The notes: generated from the letters alone by a model not told the origin. DNA of 64,000 bases from Glandiceps talaboti (GCF_964340395.1 NC_135563.1:11131651-11195650), one strand, 5' to 3'. Shown: positions 41,453 through 53,520, counted from the first letter of the stretch. Numbers and translations are program-made.

Positions 41453-44280
41453 GACATGTCCACTTGGGTTCATACAATGTGATTCATCTTCCCTATCTGA
41501 CATTGAGGATGTCATATGGCGAGGTCAAGCTATTATAGAACTGCACTATCCCCTTACAAGTGAAGTCCATAGGGACACTTTTTACTATGTACAACACAAA
41601 GTCCCAGAAGGCAACATTGCTGTCATAATTTGACACTTGATCAGCTGCATATTATATCACAGTATGTTACCATATAAGTCATTATCAAAGCATCTGATCT
41701 ATTACAGACAAAGCAGATAAACATTTAAAACAAAATACACCTACACAACACAACAATGCAACCTATGGGTGAATATAAATTAATTTGTCAAATAAACCTA
41801 CACATGAACAGAAGGCTGAACTGATTTTTTAGAGTGTGTACATTTCATCTCGTACATTTCCTGCACATATATTTTGTACATGCCTGTCCAAAGCAGATAT
41901 ATACAAGCAATTTCATTTGCATTTATAGTGGTACATTTCTTCCACCTACCTGATTCATTTCCACCAAAATGTCAAGAGAATTCATCAAATAGAAATAACA
42001 GATTATTTTTGAACTTATAAGAGCTCTCTGGATTGACCTCATTTCATATTCAAGTAGATAGGTGACAAGGCCAAAGTCACAGGATCTCTCTACAGGACAG
42101 AGGTGATTTATCTTTGATAAATAGATAATACTTTGTCCTTGCTTTGGGAAATTCCACCTTGTTGGACTGGAGTACAAAGTTTGATATCATAAACCACTGC
42201 GGTTTCTGAATACATTCTGTTCAATTTCCAGTTAAACCAGACAAAATTTACATGAATTTACAAATGAACACAATTTGGTGCTGTTATAAAAACAAGGTTA
42301 CTGGACAATTTCAACTCAACTAATCATCAGTATGAGCAGTACAAAGAATTACAGTTTCTCTAAGGCAACACACGCAGTTAATTCACTGACTGGAGCCACT
42401 ATGGGGATAATTTGATTGAATTTTCATCAAATAAAAATTGCACATCAGAGATAGTTTACAAGCTTGTTGGTACATAGTTACACATCGATAGGACAAGCAG
42501 CACATTACATGCGGCACAAAAATTCAGTTGAACTACAATGAACACAGCAACACATCAGGTACCGCTTCAAATAACAAACACCACTTTCCTTTTGGCTGCC
42601 ACTTCACCATTCACTTTTATTGTTGACTTCAGAGACAATAGGTTGTCATTAAAAGGGAAATGGGTCTTGCTGGGCAAAGGCCATGTATTGTTCCAAACAA
42701 AGCCAACTATACATACCAAACAAGGCTATTAAAACCAGCTTTTCAAAGGCAAGCATTCATTTAATACAAAAAACATGATGGTAGCCTTAGACACTGAAAG
42801 GGGCAATACCAATGGAAAATCAATTCCAGCACTTCTGTCTATCATGAATAAATCAAGCAATCCATTTATAAGTAACAATGGGAAAACCTCTGAAAGACAT
42901 GAACTTAGATTAATGGTATCACAACATTGCATCTACCAAGCAAATATTTCGACATGTACTATGGTCTAAATTCATACTACTTTCTACACTGTTGGTGTTT
43001 TATGGGCATGTGTCAGCATGATTTTTTTATCTGTTAAAATCAACAGTACCAACACAACGGGTGGCAAAGCCTGGCCACAAAAATGGTTGCCGACCAGCAG
43101 ACCAATCCTTGCATTCCCAATTCATTCAGGTCTATTTTCAAATAAAATGATTTTGATGGATTTAGCCTCATATACATTTTATGAACTTTCTGACCAACAT
43201 GTAATTCATACCCAGGACTGCCTACTTACTTATGGACATTTGACATTTTCATCATCCAAGTGTTCTCAGATAATTATGATACTATTCAAGTTTTTGCATC
43301 CGATGGTTGCTAAGCAAAGTCATGTCTAGATGGCTTGAACTCTTGTTATTACTATTAAAAAGGGCTGGTGTATGTTGTGTTACTTTTAACTGAGGTAGCC
43401 TTGAGGCAAATATCTCAAGTTACCACTTCAAATGCAACATTTCAGTTTCTGTATTCTAGTACAATGTACATACCAATGTGTACCATGTTCTCATTAACTT
43501 GATCAAGCATCTGATCAAGAGTCCGTCTGTAATGCGAATAGATTCCATAGTTTGGCTTGTTATCAACTTTATTTTTAAATAACTATATCTGAATGATTCA
43601 ATCACTAGTTTTGTAAACACAGGAGTTGCTTGATAATGTGATCGGTGAAAACTAATGGTGTGTTTCATTGATGAATGAAACATCAGTTCATATAAACTAT
43701 CATTTACATTTTCGTCTTCTTTTCCAACATACTCTACCAAGCTCAGGGTCACTATAACATTACAATGAGAAACACAACTTTCAAGGTTTCTCTGAGGGTA
43801 ACACCACCCTACCTATCAATTCAGCAATTATTAAATTTCATGAATCAACAATGTTCGAGGTCACGTAAATCTTTTCATTATGCCGACACCGCTTTCCGTT
43901 TCCTGCTTTACTGGTGTGCGAATGCATACATGTACAACCCACCCTCGAACGATAAACACTAGAGGAGCTAAATAAGTTAAATCATTTGAGTTCTTTTAGG
44001 ATTCTCGATATTTGTTTAATTCTAAATGGAGAAAACAGTCTTTTCTAGTGTTTGACAGAAGTTACTCGTCACCGCTACTAAAAAATGTCTCGCTAACGTT
44101 TTGGCAACCACGGTACACCTTTGAAAGAATGGTTGTCTGTAATCCGCACACAGAACCTTACAACTACAAGTTACATCTCACACTAAACAATATTCTGCTG
44201 TGTTTATTTGTAACTATTCAACTAACGTTATACTTGTAACAACTTTAAGTTGTACTACCCCAAGTCCCCACCAACATTTG
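41453..44280. other. Intronic stretch approaching KDM3 exon 1
   Basis: No exon recognised. The 103-codon plus frame at 43018-43329 has no known similarity. CpG frequency rises from about 43850 towards the promoter. Confidence 0.5.
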
Positions 44281-44665
44281 CATTATTTAAGTTAACGTGT
44301 GTAAAATACTATTCATTTTTGGACAACGAATACGATGGTGTACTGATTGCAATTGACGAGCGATGGAAAATATCCAGTCGTTGCGTGTTTTCTCTTCAAT
44401 GTGTGTAGGTTTAGTTTTAACTTCCTCTTTCGTTTCGATGATGTGACCTAGCTAAGGATTTTTATGCACGAAGTATTACCCACAGTCAGTATAGTACGAG
44501 GTTGCCAACCGGACAAGCCTCAACAAAGGGCCAACGGTAAATATACATTCCAACAGATTTCATCGGAGTGTCAACTGATGACCTACTACTAACGATCGCC
44601 GTGTATGTCTAGACGTGTTTTGGTGGTGAGTGTACATGAATAAAATAATTTTTGGGAAAACTTAC

Positions 44666-44827
44666 CGCGAGATCTGGGTTAGACTGTCCACTGGTCCAGT
44701 TATCCACGGCCCGTATTCTACCAGCTCGCCAATCCCACTCCTCGATCTTGCTGAGTTTCAGCTTGGTCGAGCTGGACACGAACAGAAATCGCTTTCCTAC
44801 AAGTTCCTCACGAGGTTCAATACCCAT
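44666..44827 (-). CDS. KDM3: KDM3/JMJD1C-family H3K9 demethylase, first coding exon (partial gene)
   Basis: First coding exon of a JmjC histone lysine demethylase of the KDM3 family (nuclear; removes H3K9me1/2 using Fe(II) and 2-oxoglutarate). The 162 nt encode 54 residues and end at a gtaagt donor in phase 0. Compared with the N terminus of human JMJD1C from memory, three blocks match in order: EELVGKRFL at residues 7-15, WRAGRIRAV at 33-41 and NPDLA at 50-54; human continues VYVEF, as a phase-0 exon 2 would. These residues begin the N-terminal Tudor-like region. The start has G at -3 and +4, and an in-frame stop (TAG) lies four codons upstream, so this ATG is the true start. The zinc finger and JmjC domain are not in the window. 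It diverges from REEP across 708 bp. Family assignment is firm; closeness to JMJD1C rather than KDM3A/B is inference from this one exon. Confidence 0.9.
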
Positions 44828-44836
44828 GTCGGCAGT

Positions 44837-44848
44837 CTAGGCTAACAT
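44837..44848 (-). promoter_or_regulatory. Minimal upstream ORF in the KDM3 leader
   Basis: On the minus strand ATG TTA GCC TAG is a three-codon upstream ORF (Met-Leu-Ala) ending nine bases before the KDM3 start, in the same frame. If transcription starts upstream of 44848 it would load ribosomes just before the main start and could damp or condition translation. Its presence in the mRNA is not shown. Confidence 0.45.
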
Positions 44849-45008
44849 TTTCCTGCGAACCGCCTGAAAATCGGATGAAATTCCGTGGCTTGAACTTCAG
44901 TATATCGTCTACTAGCTCGCTCCGCTAAAGATATCCCAGCGTAAGGATAATTCGTTAGATGTGATGTGTGGAGGTCAGGAGGGTAGGTCGCCGAGGTTAC
45001 TATTTTGT

Positions 45009-45016
45009 ACTTCCGC
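45009..45016 (-). promoter_or_regulatory. ETS-like site
   Basis: ACTTCCGC on the plus strand is GCGGAAGT on the minus strand, a good match to the ETS/GABP core common in CpG-island promoters. It lies about 180 bp upstream of the KDM3 start codon. The motif is short and could occur by chance. Confidence 0.35.
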
Positions 45017-45400
45017 TGTCAGCGGCAATGCACTTAAAGAAAATAGTTCCTCAAATTGACAGCAAAAAAATAGATACAACTATGTTGAATATTAAGGGAT
45101 ATTAAATGAACTTTTTTGGAAAGTATGAAACTTCCATTCAATTAGTTTTAAAGAGCAACATTTGAAACAATATATTTTCCAATAAATATTATAATAATTA
45201 TCCAAATGTACCCTAGATATAAGTTAATCTTTATTGGCAGGAAGCACACGATGGACTCAAAGCGTGACACATATCACAGGAAAACAAATGAATAAATGCG
45301 ATTTAATAAAAATACTTTTGTCATTGCTAAATATACAATAAATGTGAAGGCTGTGTTATTATTAAATTGTTCACGATGAAAGGCCAGGCTTTGTTTATGT

Positions 45401-45411
45401 CACGTGACGTA
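45401..45411 (+). promoter_or_regulatory. Overlapping E-box and CRE-like site
   Basis: CACGTG (palindromic E-box for USF/MYC/TFE-type bHLH factors) overlaps GTGACGTA, a CRE/ATF-like motif, about 130 bp upstream of the REEP start. A further TGACATCA sits at 45416-45423. The clustering in the CpG-enriched gap supports a promoter role; binding is not shown. Confidence 0.45.
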
Positions 45412-45428
45412 GCTCTGACATCAGATAT

Positions 45429-45447
45429 CAAAATGGCGGAGCTGTAA
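45429..45447 (+). promoter_or_regulatory. YY1-like site overlapping a four-codon upstream ORF
   Basis: CAAAATGGCGG matches the YY1 motif (core ATGGCGG), which in animal promoters often lies just downstream of the transcription start. It suggests REEP transcription starts near 45410-45430. The same ATG opens a four-codon uORF (Met-Ala-Glu-Leu, then TAA at 45445-45447), 88 bp before the REEP start, so it would lie in the 5' leader. Confidence 0.45.
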
Positions 45448-45535
45448 ACGAAGAGTATGAGCTTTGAAATCTTCAGTTTTTCTTCCGCTTTTGCCATTCG
45501 TTGCGTAGTCTTCTAGATAATCAAGTGTTCCCAAA

Positions 45536-45567
45536 ATGGTTTCGTATATTATTTCTCGTCTTGTAAT
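45536..45567 (+). CDS. REEP: REEP1-4-family ER-shaping protein, coding exon 1
   Basis: Short first coding exon of a REEP1-4 (TB2/DP1/HVA22) protein, a reticulon-like hairpin membrane protein that curves tubular ER and links it to microtubules. It encodes MVSYIISRLV plus two bases (AT) of the next codon, then a gtaagt donor. Human REEP1-4 begin MVSWxISRxV, so 9 of 10 positions fit. The start context is strong (A at -3, G at +4). The 32 nt length and phase-2 junction equal human REEP1 exon 1 as I recall it. Joined to the exon at 62202, the split codon is ATT (Ile). The exon is too short for an ORF scan; it was found by searching for the REEP start upstream of the exon-2 match. Upstream lie the YY1-like motif, the E-box and divergent KDM3. 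Confidence 0.93.
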
Positions 45568-46833
45568 GTAAGTATTTCGAAACTTCTTGTATATGTCAGA
45601 CAAATACAGGTTGAAACTTTATGGATAATTCGGTATGATTTGAATGGCAAATCGAAATGTACGTTCGCCGTTACCACATTGAATCCGATGTGTTCATATT
45701 TAGGAAGTCCCTGTTTGTGTTTGAAAGAACTCTAAACTCATTTCTGCCCGATTTCAACTTTTCGTTTTTGATGTATGATTGGTACAGACAAATGGCACAG
45801 TAGAAAATTGTGATTTGATATTAATTAGTTTGAAAATTTAACGTTGTTGACGTCTCGTTTAAAAAGCTGTTATGGCATTATCTAGTCACCTAACTTCGTA
45901 ATGGGGACTCGAACTCAGTTCATTTGCTATTGTTTTGGGTTTGAAAAGGCGACAAAGAATGAACCGTTGTACGTGAAAATAGTTGTATTGATAAAATATG
46001 TCTGTTTTATATTGATAACATTCCTCCATTTATTGATTTAATGTGAGTGTGTTGATAGTCCGGAGTCAGTGGGGCTGTAGTTATCTTTGAAAGTTTTCGT
46101 CCCGTCATATCCAAGTAAGCATTGCATTACAAAACTTTCATGACAACATTTTGATAGCAATTATGGATCGTGATAAGATAAGCCAGAAATTGTTCTCAGA
46201 AATAGATTTATAGAATTTGATTTTGTTCCTTCCACAGTCCAAATAGTATGTATAAGGCATGAAATTTAAAATTAGACCCCATCCATAATTTAGAAGTCTT
46301 ATCTATATTGTGGTGTACAGTCACACTGGGTTTTTGAAAAGCTGAAAGGAGTTGTAATGTAATAGTCCAGTTGTGGTGATATATTATATGAATATTATGA
46401 TTATTAGGCTCATGTGTTGTGTGTGTAATTGCTACAACCTTGGGACACAGGATATCAATAACACATAGGTTGTTTTACTTTCACGAAGTCTGTATGCATA
46501 TGATCCATTTTATCATCAGAAAAATATTTTAAAAAGACTCTTCAAGTATACTAATATTGAATTGAATTGAATCAAAATTTATTCCACCAGAAAATGAAAA
46601 CAAAATATATACATTCTTTGAAAGTAATACAAAACAGAATTCTGGTGAGGGACTTGGAATAGTTCCTGAGGAACTAATCAAAGTTCATGGACGAAACATA
46701 CAAGAAAATTGAGGCTAATTTGGGGTACGAGATATAACAACAAAAATACATCTGTGAATAGTGATGGAGATTATACTAACAACATGTACTATCCAAGTAT
46801 CTAATGTAAACCCACCATCACCACACCCCTCCA

Positions 46834-46834
<1 letters not shown>

Positions 46835-46898
<64 letters not shown>
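46835..46898. repeat. (CA)32 microsatellite
   Basis: Uninterrupted CA run in REEP intron 1. Confidence 0.99.
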
Positions 46899-46899
<1 letters not shown>

Positions 46900-47609
46900 T
46901 CATCTGTTGAAAGTAATGTTACTCCATATTAATTGTAATCTCACAAATCGACATCATGGAGCCATGGCCTACCATATAACATTTTTCTATATTTTTTGTG
47001 TTACCAGTAGTACAGTGCTTCAAGTATATTTATGGCCAAGTACCTTGCAATAAAAGGGTTCTACTATTTAAGCCTCATAATACACATTACAGAAAACACT
47101 AGTATGGGTAACAACTTTAGTGAAAACTGAATTTGAAACCACTTGTTGGTTTTTACGTACAAAAATGTAATACTTGTTATGATCATATTACTTGTGTTCT
47201 GTCCGAAGTTTGATGGGTTAGGCGTATCAAGGTTTCCAAAATTTGAAAATATTCACAGTAACATTCATCTCATTTTAACATTGAAAGATATTGTGCAGAC
47301 GAGAAGAAAACTTGTCATATTTAATCTGAATATACCATTTGTTATCTCAGTCAGAAATAATACATGGCTCTGCAATATATGTTTTTGGTGAGAGTGGCAA
47401 ATGTCAAACTACGTGCAACTATTTTGTCAAATGCATTACTGACTCAGACTGTCCTTGGACCATGCTATGCTGCCCTATCAATACTCTACTGGGTGATGTT
47501 TTACAGGAGAGAAGAGTACTTGGAATGGAGTGCATTCCAGTTTGATATGACTTCTAGCTATTTGATAAAACACTCTCTGGCCTTCAGATATTGTGACTGT
47601 TATACTAAA

Positions 47610-47642
47610 AAGAAAGTTAAGTACTGAGTACTTAACTTTCTT
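47610..47642. repeat. Perfect 16-bp-arm palindrome
   Basis: AGAAAGTTAAGTACT, a single G, then its exact reverse complement AGTACTTAACTTTCT, with one more A:T pair outside. A 33 bp near-perfect palindrome in REEP intron 1, without flanking element structure. Confidence 0.95.
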
Positions 47643-50600
47643 ACTGAATTGCAGGTCAGGTCAGATCAGGTCACATAGAGACATCTTAAGAGGGTAGATT
47701 GTTTAAAAATAAGATGTTTGCAAAATCCAAACCTCATGGTTTCCTTATACTGCCTACTTTTGACATGTGAGTAATATTACTGAGGGTGCATTCATGTATG
47801 TGATAGTGTTTGCTATCTAGCATTGTCAACAAAATATACTGAAATTCATCAAATTCACATACTCAGTCTATATAAAGCTGTTGAAACTCCGCTGTTTTTC
47901 CCAACTTGTGTTTTTTTGTATATAAATACCCCTTGCAGAGACTCCAGGAGATTAATTATTGTGTAGAATCTGTACTATGTATAGTTGTTTGTTGTCCTTT
48001 CTGACAGAAATCACACAAATTTGCCATGATGTATACTTCAGTAAACAAACTGACTGCAACTTCATGAAAGTCATATCATATTTAGATTCCAACAGAAATT
48101 CTTTGATGATGATTTTACTTTGTTGTAAGAGTCACTAGTGTTGAATTAGTAGAATCACTGCAGTGATACTCTGATGTAGGTCTCACTATGCAATTGGTCT
48201 CTGTTGTCTCTGTAACATTTTGCAGGTATATGACGGTTTGTTGTCTGTTTAAATTATGCCTTAATGAATTTTATGCAGGTATGATAGCAATGCAAAGTTA
48301 TTATATTACGTAAACCGTTTTGCAATTTATGGATCATCTGTTGCTGGGTTCAATTGCTGTGTTCTCAGGCCTGTATAGAATTGTGGGTGAAATCCAATGA
48401 GGAATTAGGGTGTACTTGAAACATTTACAGACTGTATTAAGTGTAAACTATTCAAGGCAAATTAATTTCTAGCAAATATTGACCTCAAGGTCAGGATTCA
48501 TAAGTAGTCTAGTGATGTCATACACCGCCTTGATGAGTGACTTGTATAAATTGATTTAACTGCATTATCTGTCGTAACTAAGCAAAACTAACCAGGTTTT
48601 GAAGCCGTTTTACTTTGATTTAGAAACTGTTTGGTTGTTGCAAGTGGATTTGGTTTTGAACTGTGTTTTTGGACAGTGGAACCAAGTTTGAGTCAATTCA
48701 GATATTGTGCTGGGGGACATCAGTGGTTGTTTGTTGTGTGAAATACCTTCACATACAGCACAAACTGTTCTGATTCAATTGTAATAACTATGGCTCAAGC
48801 TTTAATTAAAAATATCAATATATTAATGTCCACATGTATGTATATGAATAGGAATATAATTATATTTTGAATATATGGATACTGGAAATATTGTCAACTT
48901 TTGCAGGAAGTTTTTTGTATACAACAAGATTACATACTTTTTAAAAGATTGCTACAATTATGTTTTGACAACTTTACAATTCACATGGACATCAATTGAA
49001 AATACTTGTTGGAAAGTATGTATTTGTCACTTGTATTGTGGGTGATATGTGAAATTTAACTTTTTGTTCAGTCATAATGTTGTAGTCACTTTATTTTTTG
49101 GCTAAGAACCAAACCCATTACAAGTCATGGCATTTTGTCACCCTATTGGCTTTTTTCCTTTGTTTCCTTTTTGTCAATTTGAATCATTTTTACAGACTTG
49201 TTCATCAGAGAGTGGCATCAACAAGTGTCAAGTGACATTTCTCTGTGAAATTGACTTTCTTAGACTGTCCCCTTGACAACCTGTAATCAAGCAGTCATTG
49301 TATAGTACAGTAGCCTGTCTATAGTCAACAGTACAGGTATTAAAGGAAAACACATTCATAAAACAAGGAGATGAAAATAGTCCTTGGTTCTTTAATGGGT
49401 ATATATAAAAGACTATGATGTCATAATGTTTGACAAACCATATCACATGTAAATAGACAGTGGAGACTGAAGTGAGATGTTTTTACATTTTTGCAAAAGT
49501 CCTTGCATGATTCTTTAATGGGAACATTTTAAAAAAATGTGATGTCATGATGTTTGTGTTTAACAAGTAGAAGGATGATTGGAAGTAACAGAGAGCAACA
49601 TGTGGTAATTATGGGAACTGGTTGTAACAGATAACAACCTATTATGTTGCTAAGTTGACCTGTTCACATAAATGCCAAACTCATTTGTTGGCTGGCAGCT
49701 TGTTTGGCAAGACTACAAATACTTTAAATGTATGTTATGGAGAATTGAAAGTCTCAACAAAGCAAGTCCTGCTTGTGTATGCTTATTTGAAATTGTTTCT
49801 GAATAGGTCTATTTTCAATAATGTCCAAAAGCCGCCATTATCCCTTTATTATAGAAGCTCTCCAAATACTTTCTATTTGCCAACATTTGCAAGTGCCTAT
49901 CCCTTCATTGTCGAAATATGAATAGCACTCAACAATAGATTGTTGTATGCAAATTTAGATGCAGAAATAGCTTAAACTAATATGAATATAACAGATGGCA
50001 ATCAAACAGATTAAAATTTAAATGAAAAATGTCTGTATCGTGATGAAGTGGTTGAATGACAATGAGTATACATGTATTGTGCTATGCCAAGTTTGTTGAC
50101 TCACTACGTTTACTTTACATTTGGAGTGCTGATACCAGTAACTTTTATCAACTGCACTCTAAAAATAGATTTTATTGCTGTACAACAATGTTATCACTTT
50201 ATATGCATTCCTTGATCTGATCATGAACATAATTATTTTATTTATTCAGTTGGTAATCACTAAATTAATGTGCCTGTTTGAGCTCAATAACAGAATGGTT
50301 TCCAGTTTCATACATAAATATTTTATATGTATGGTTGCAATGTTTGTTTGACTTTAGTCACAAGTGGAAACTCCTACTGTATCAATTCATAGTCTGTTAT
50401 ACGTATAGTGGCTCGCTAGAAGTCTGTCTATGTTTACTCATATTTTTCACCATGGAATATCTTGATGATGTGGGTAAACACATTTACGTAGCAGTACACA
50501 TCGCCATCACCCCCTCCCTCCTTCCCCATGAATCACAATTTCAACTTATTACTACTCTTCTTATAGTTGATATTGACCTGTATTTGACAAGTACAATGTT

Positions 50601-50694
50601 TAATCATCTGTAAATATGTTGGTTGTCTGATTGAAAAAATATACCCCTGTTAAAGCTAGTGCAGGTGTAATTGGTAGGTATTTGCAGCATGATA
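47643..50694. other. REEP intron 1 stretch, mostly unique
   Basis: No gene seen. A diverged duplication occurs at about 49372-49440 and 49490-49565 (GTCCTTG, TTCTTTAATGGG, TGATGTCAT blocks). The 111-codon frame at 50278-50613 is hydrophobic but unrecognised. Confidence 0.5.
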
Positions 50695-51051
50695 CAACTG
50701 CCAGCATCAGACTGTGGACATAAGGAACCTGTTACAAGCAGGCAAGTAAACAAATGAATTGGATGAATAACACTTGGCCTAACATGTTGGAACAGCAGAA
50801 ACTCATTACATTTCATGGTTTGATAAAAGCAATTTTATGGCTTCTTTATGTTTACATGAAATACCAGGGGAACTGGAAATCTGTTTGCGAAAGTGAACTG
50901 TTATGTAAAGAAGCAATACAACTGTCCTTATCAAATGATGGAATGTAATACAAGTGTATGTACTTCCAACAGTGTTATTAATCCAATTCATGTGTTTACT
51001 TTCCCTGTTTGTAATAGGTTCCATTCGTCCACAGTCTGATGTCAACAGTTG
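50695..51051. mobile_element. TA-flanked palindromic MITE, copy C (357 bp)
   Basis: Starts CAACTGCCAGCATCAG after TA (50693-50694) and ends GTCAACAGTTG before TA (51052-51053). Arms match copies A and B and each other in inverted orientation. Open frames of 64 and 88 codons on the two strands are the element itself. It lies in REEP intron 1, while A and B lie in KDM3 intron 1. Confidence 0.9.
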
Positions 51052-51053
51052 TA

Positions 51054-52982
51054 TAATAGTTGGCAAAAACACATGCTATCATTCTACTGATACTGAATAG
51101 TCATGTGGTTTCCCATGATGCTAGGCCATGTGATGTGATACCCCACAGCTGATGGATGGGTTTCATGATGTCATTTGCTATATATAGGAATTTAATCAAG
51201 ATTATCATGAAAACATGATGGTATTAGAAGTAATTCCATACAAAAACAGCTTGAATTTGCAACTCGTTTCACACCTGAAAACACCATGATGTAATGCTAT
51301 TTGATTTCATACAAATAACATGTTGAATACATTGGGACAGAAAGTTGACATCTTTAGACCTAAAATATATCTCACAGCGTACATGAGCAGCTCCAAATAA
51401 GTCAGTTTCTAGGAACTGTACAAGGACACAGTTACATAAGGCTTGAGTTGTGTGCACAGTGGGATTTCAGCAAAACAAACAAGTCAGGTATTGGGATGCT
51501 GATAAGTGGTGTCTTCTTCCCCTCAGACTAGACAATCAAGGCCACCTCAGACAGCATGCAATATTATAAAATTAATTCTGTATTTGCAAAACTGGTTACA
51601 GTAAAGGCACCCATTAATCCCAATTGCAATGATGCATAAACAATGGAAAAAATAGATCAATATCTAATAATAATCTTTCCACAGTATAAATTGGAAATAT
51701 AAGTACTATGTATATTGTAATTTAGTCTAAGTACTTTGAATAATGGGTTCAGTAAAGTAATTAATTAACTGGGTAGACAGTATATAGAACTTAATCAAAT
51801 TAATTTTTAATAATAATAGTGGAATATGTGACAACTGTGACACAACTAGAGATTGTTTGCACCTTTCTTGTTAGGAAAGAAAAATTGCTTGGTTATGGTA
51901 ACCCAACCCAACCCAACCTATTTTTCTACTGCCAACCTAAACATTTCTAAAAAAAAAAAATTACGAAATAATTATCAAAAATCCAAAAAAAATTGCAAAG
52001 TCGTGCTAGAAATAGTGAGATTTAAAGACATCATTGCCTTGTGATCAAAACAATATGGTGGAATACAGCATACTGCACGATGTCTTCTGCATTTTGTACA
52101 GAAAGTGTTATTACATCGATGAGAAGTCTCTGTCAACCTCAGTAAATATGAAGAGAGCATTTGAACAGATCCTCAAGGATAAAAAAAAAATGAAATTAAA
52201 AATAAACCCAACCTACTTTGCAATTGGGCATTATTGGAACCACAAAATTTGGCCTTATGACAAAAGAGGTGAAGCAAAAGTCTCCAGACTTATGGCATGA
52301 TTTTCTGGAAACAAATCCCAGGAGGAATTCATTCCATTTTCTTTATTGTATTGAAGGGCATGGATTATGATAATTGCTGTAGCATCCAGTGATTCAAGGT
52401 TCAATAGTGTGTCTATTTGCATGTAACATTGGAGTGCATACAATATTATTGACTTTGTGTCACTTGAATTGATAACTAATAATATTATCACTGATTACTA
52501 ACAGTACAGCTGCAATCTATCCTTGATGTCCTTAGATAAGGCACAGTAAATCTGCATCCTATGTCCCATGACCTACATAGTATCAGGTATATTAAACCAA
52601 AAATAATCAGTTAAATCCCTGTGTTCTCCATGAATAAAGGGGAATACCACTCCTAGAGATAATGGTATTTCCATAACGTTTGGGTTCAGGCGAGCCATTA
52701 CATTTGTTCACATCATGTTAATTTTGTCTTTCTGCCAAGTTGGAACTTTATTTCATTTTAATTGTTCTCGTAGTAGTCTTAAGTTGCTTCATGGGACTTC
52801 ATAGACATACATATATTAAGTGAACAATGAATATTCATGACTCCTAAGTGATTACTACCTTCAAATAAATAATCATGAATATTCAGATTTTTTATGTGAT
52901 TATCACTATCAGATATGTAAAAATTATAGTAAATATTCAAGCTGGGAGAATTGTGTGTTGAATACTTAGACTTGGAAAATGC
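51054..52982. other. REEP intron 1 stretch, nothing recognised
   Basis: AT-rich sequence with an A-run near 51950 and a short CCCAA repeat at 51901-51919. No supported gene. Confidence 0.5.
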
Positions 52983-52999
52983 GGGGGGGGGGGGGGGGG
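52983..52999 (+). repeat. G17 homopolymer
   Basis: Seventeen consecutive G in otherwise AT-rich DNA; potential G-quadruplex. Confidence 0.95.
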
Positions 53000-53014
53000 A
53001 ATGAACAATCTATT

Positions 53015-53078
53015 AAAAGATGTTTATGTTATATCGCCAGTCTATTAATATAAAAGATGTTTATGTTATATAGCCGTC
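53015..53078. repeat. Short tandem duplication
   Basis: AAAAGATGTTTATGTTATAT occurs at 53016 and again at 53052, with CTATTA preceding the copies. Confidence 0.9.
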
Positions 53079-53520
53079 TTGTTGTGTATGTGAAAAAAAC
53101 AAGGTGACGTAAGTACATGTTTTGTAGCATAGAGTAGGGTGAGAGCATCAACATCCCAGTTACGTCACTGCCATAACAATAATTAGGTAGATGAATTCAT
53201 AACTGCTGATTATTTGTAAGGTGCAATCATGTTTTTATTAATCTTTTTGTATTGACTATTTTGATGGTTTATACTTTAACAATTGAAGCTGACGTATGTA
53301 TATACGCACATACACATGGTAGGAATGGATGTTGAAATGAGTGAAATAACAACTTGTTTATTTGATAATATTGGTTGTATGTGTATGAACAGATAATGGT
53401 ATTCTGTCTGTTTAACATCACAAGTAGGTGTCAAAAGTCTTCTTATACATTCTTGTAATACTTCGTCTGATAAACATCACAAATTGAAAGCCAAAGTCTT
53501 CCATAGATGTAAATATACCA

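Larger units (their letters stand above)
44828..45535. promoter_or_regulatory. Candidate bidirectional promoter between KDM3 and REEP
   Basis: The 708 bp between the two divergent start codons must hold both transcription starts unless there are upstream non-coding exons. CpG is clearly enriched around it: by eye about 40 CpG in 44281-45000, against well under 20 in comparable 720 bp stretches elsewhere, as in unmethylated CpG-island promoters. No TATA box is evident. Candidate sites are an ETS-like motif near the KDM3 side and E-box/CRE and YY1-like motifs near the REEP side. About 45020-45360 is AT-rich and unremarkable. Shared regulation is inference from the geometry. Confidence 0.7.

Noticed and set aside
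45421-45603. Minus-strand ORF across REEP exon 1
   Set aside because: Antisense shadow of the promoter and REEP exon 1; no similarity to any protein I know.
47364-47627. Hydrophobic frame with a faint resemblance to MPV17-like membrane proteins
   Set aside because: Only scattered residues agree, no signature motif, no splice sites, and the frame ends in the palindrome at 47610.
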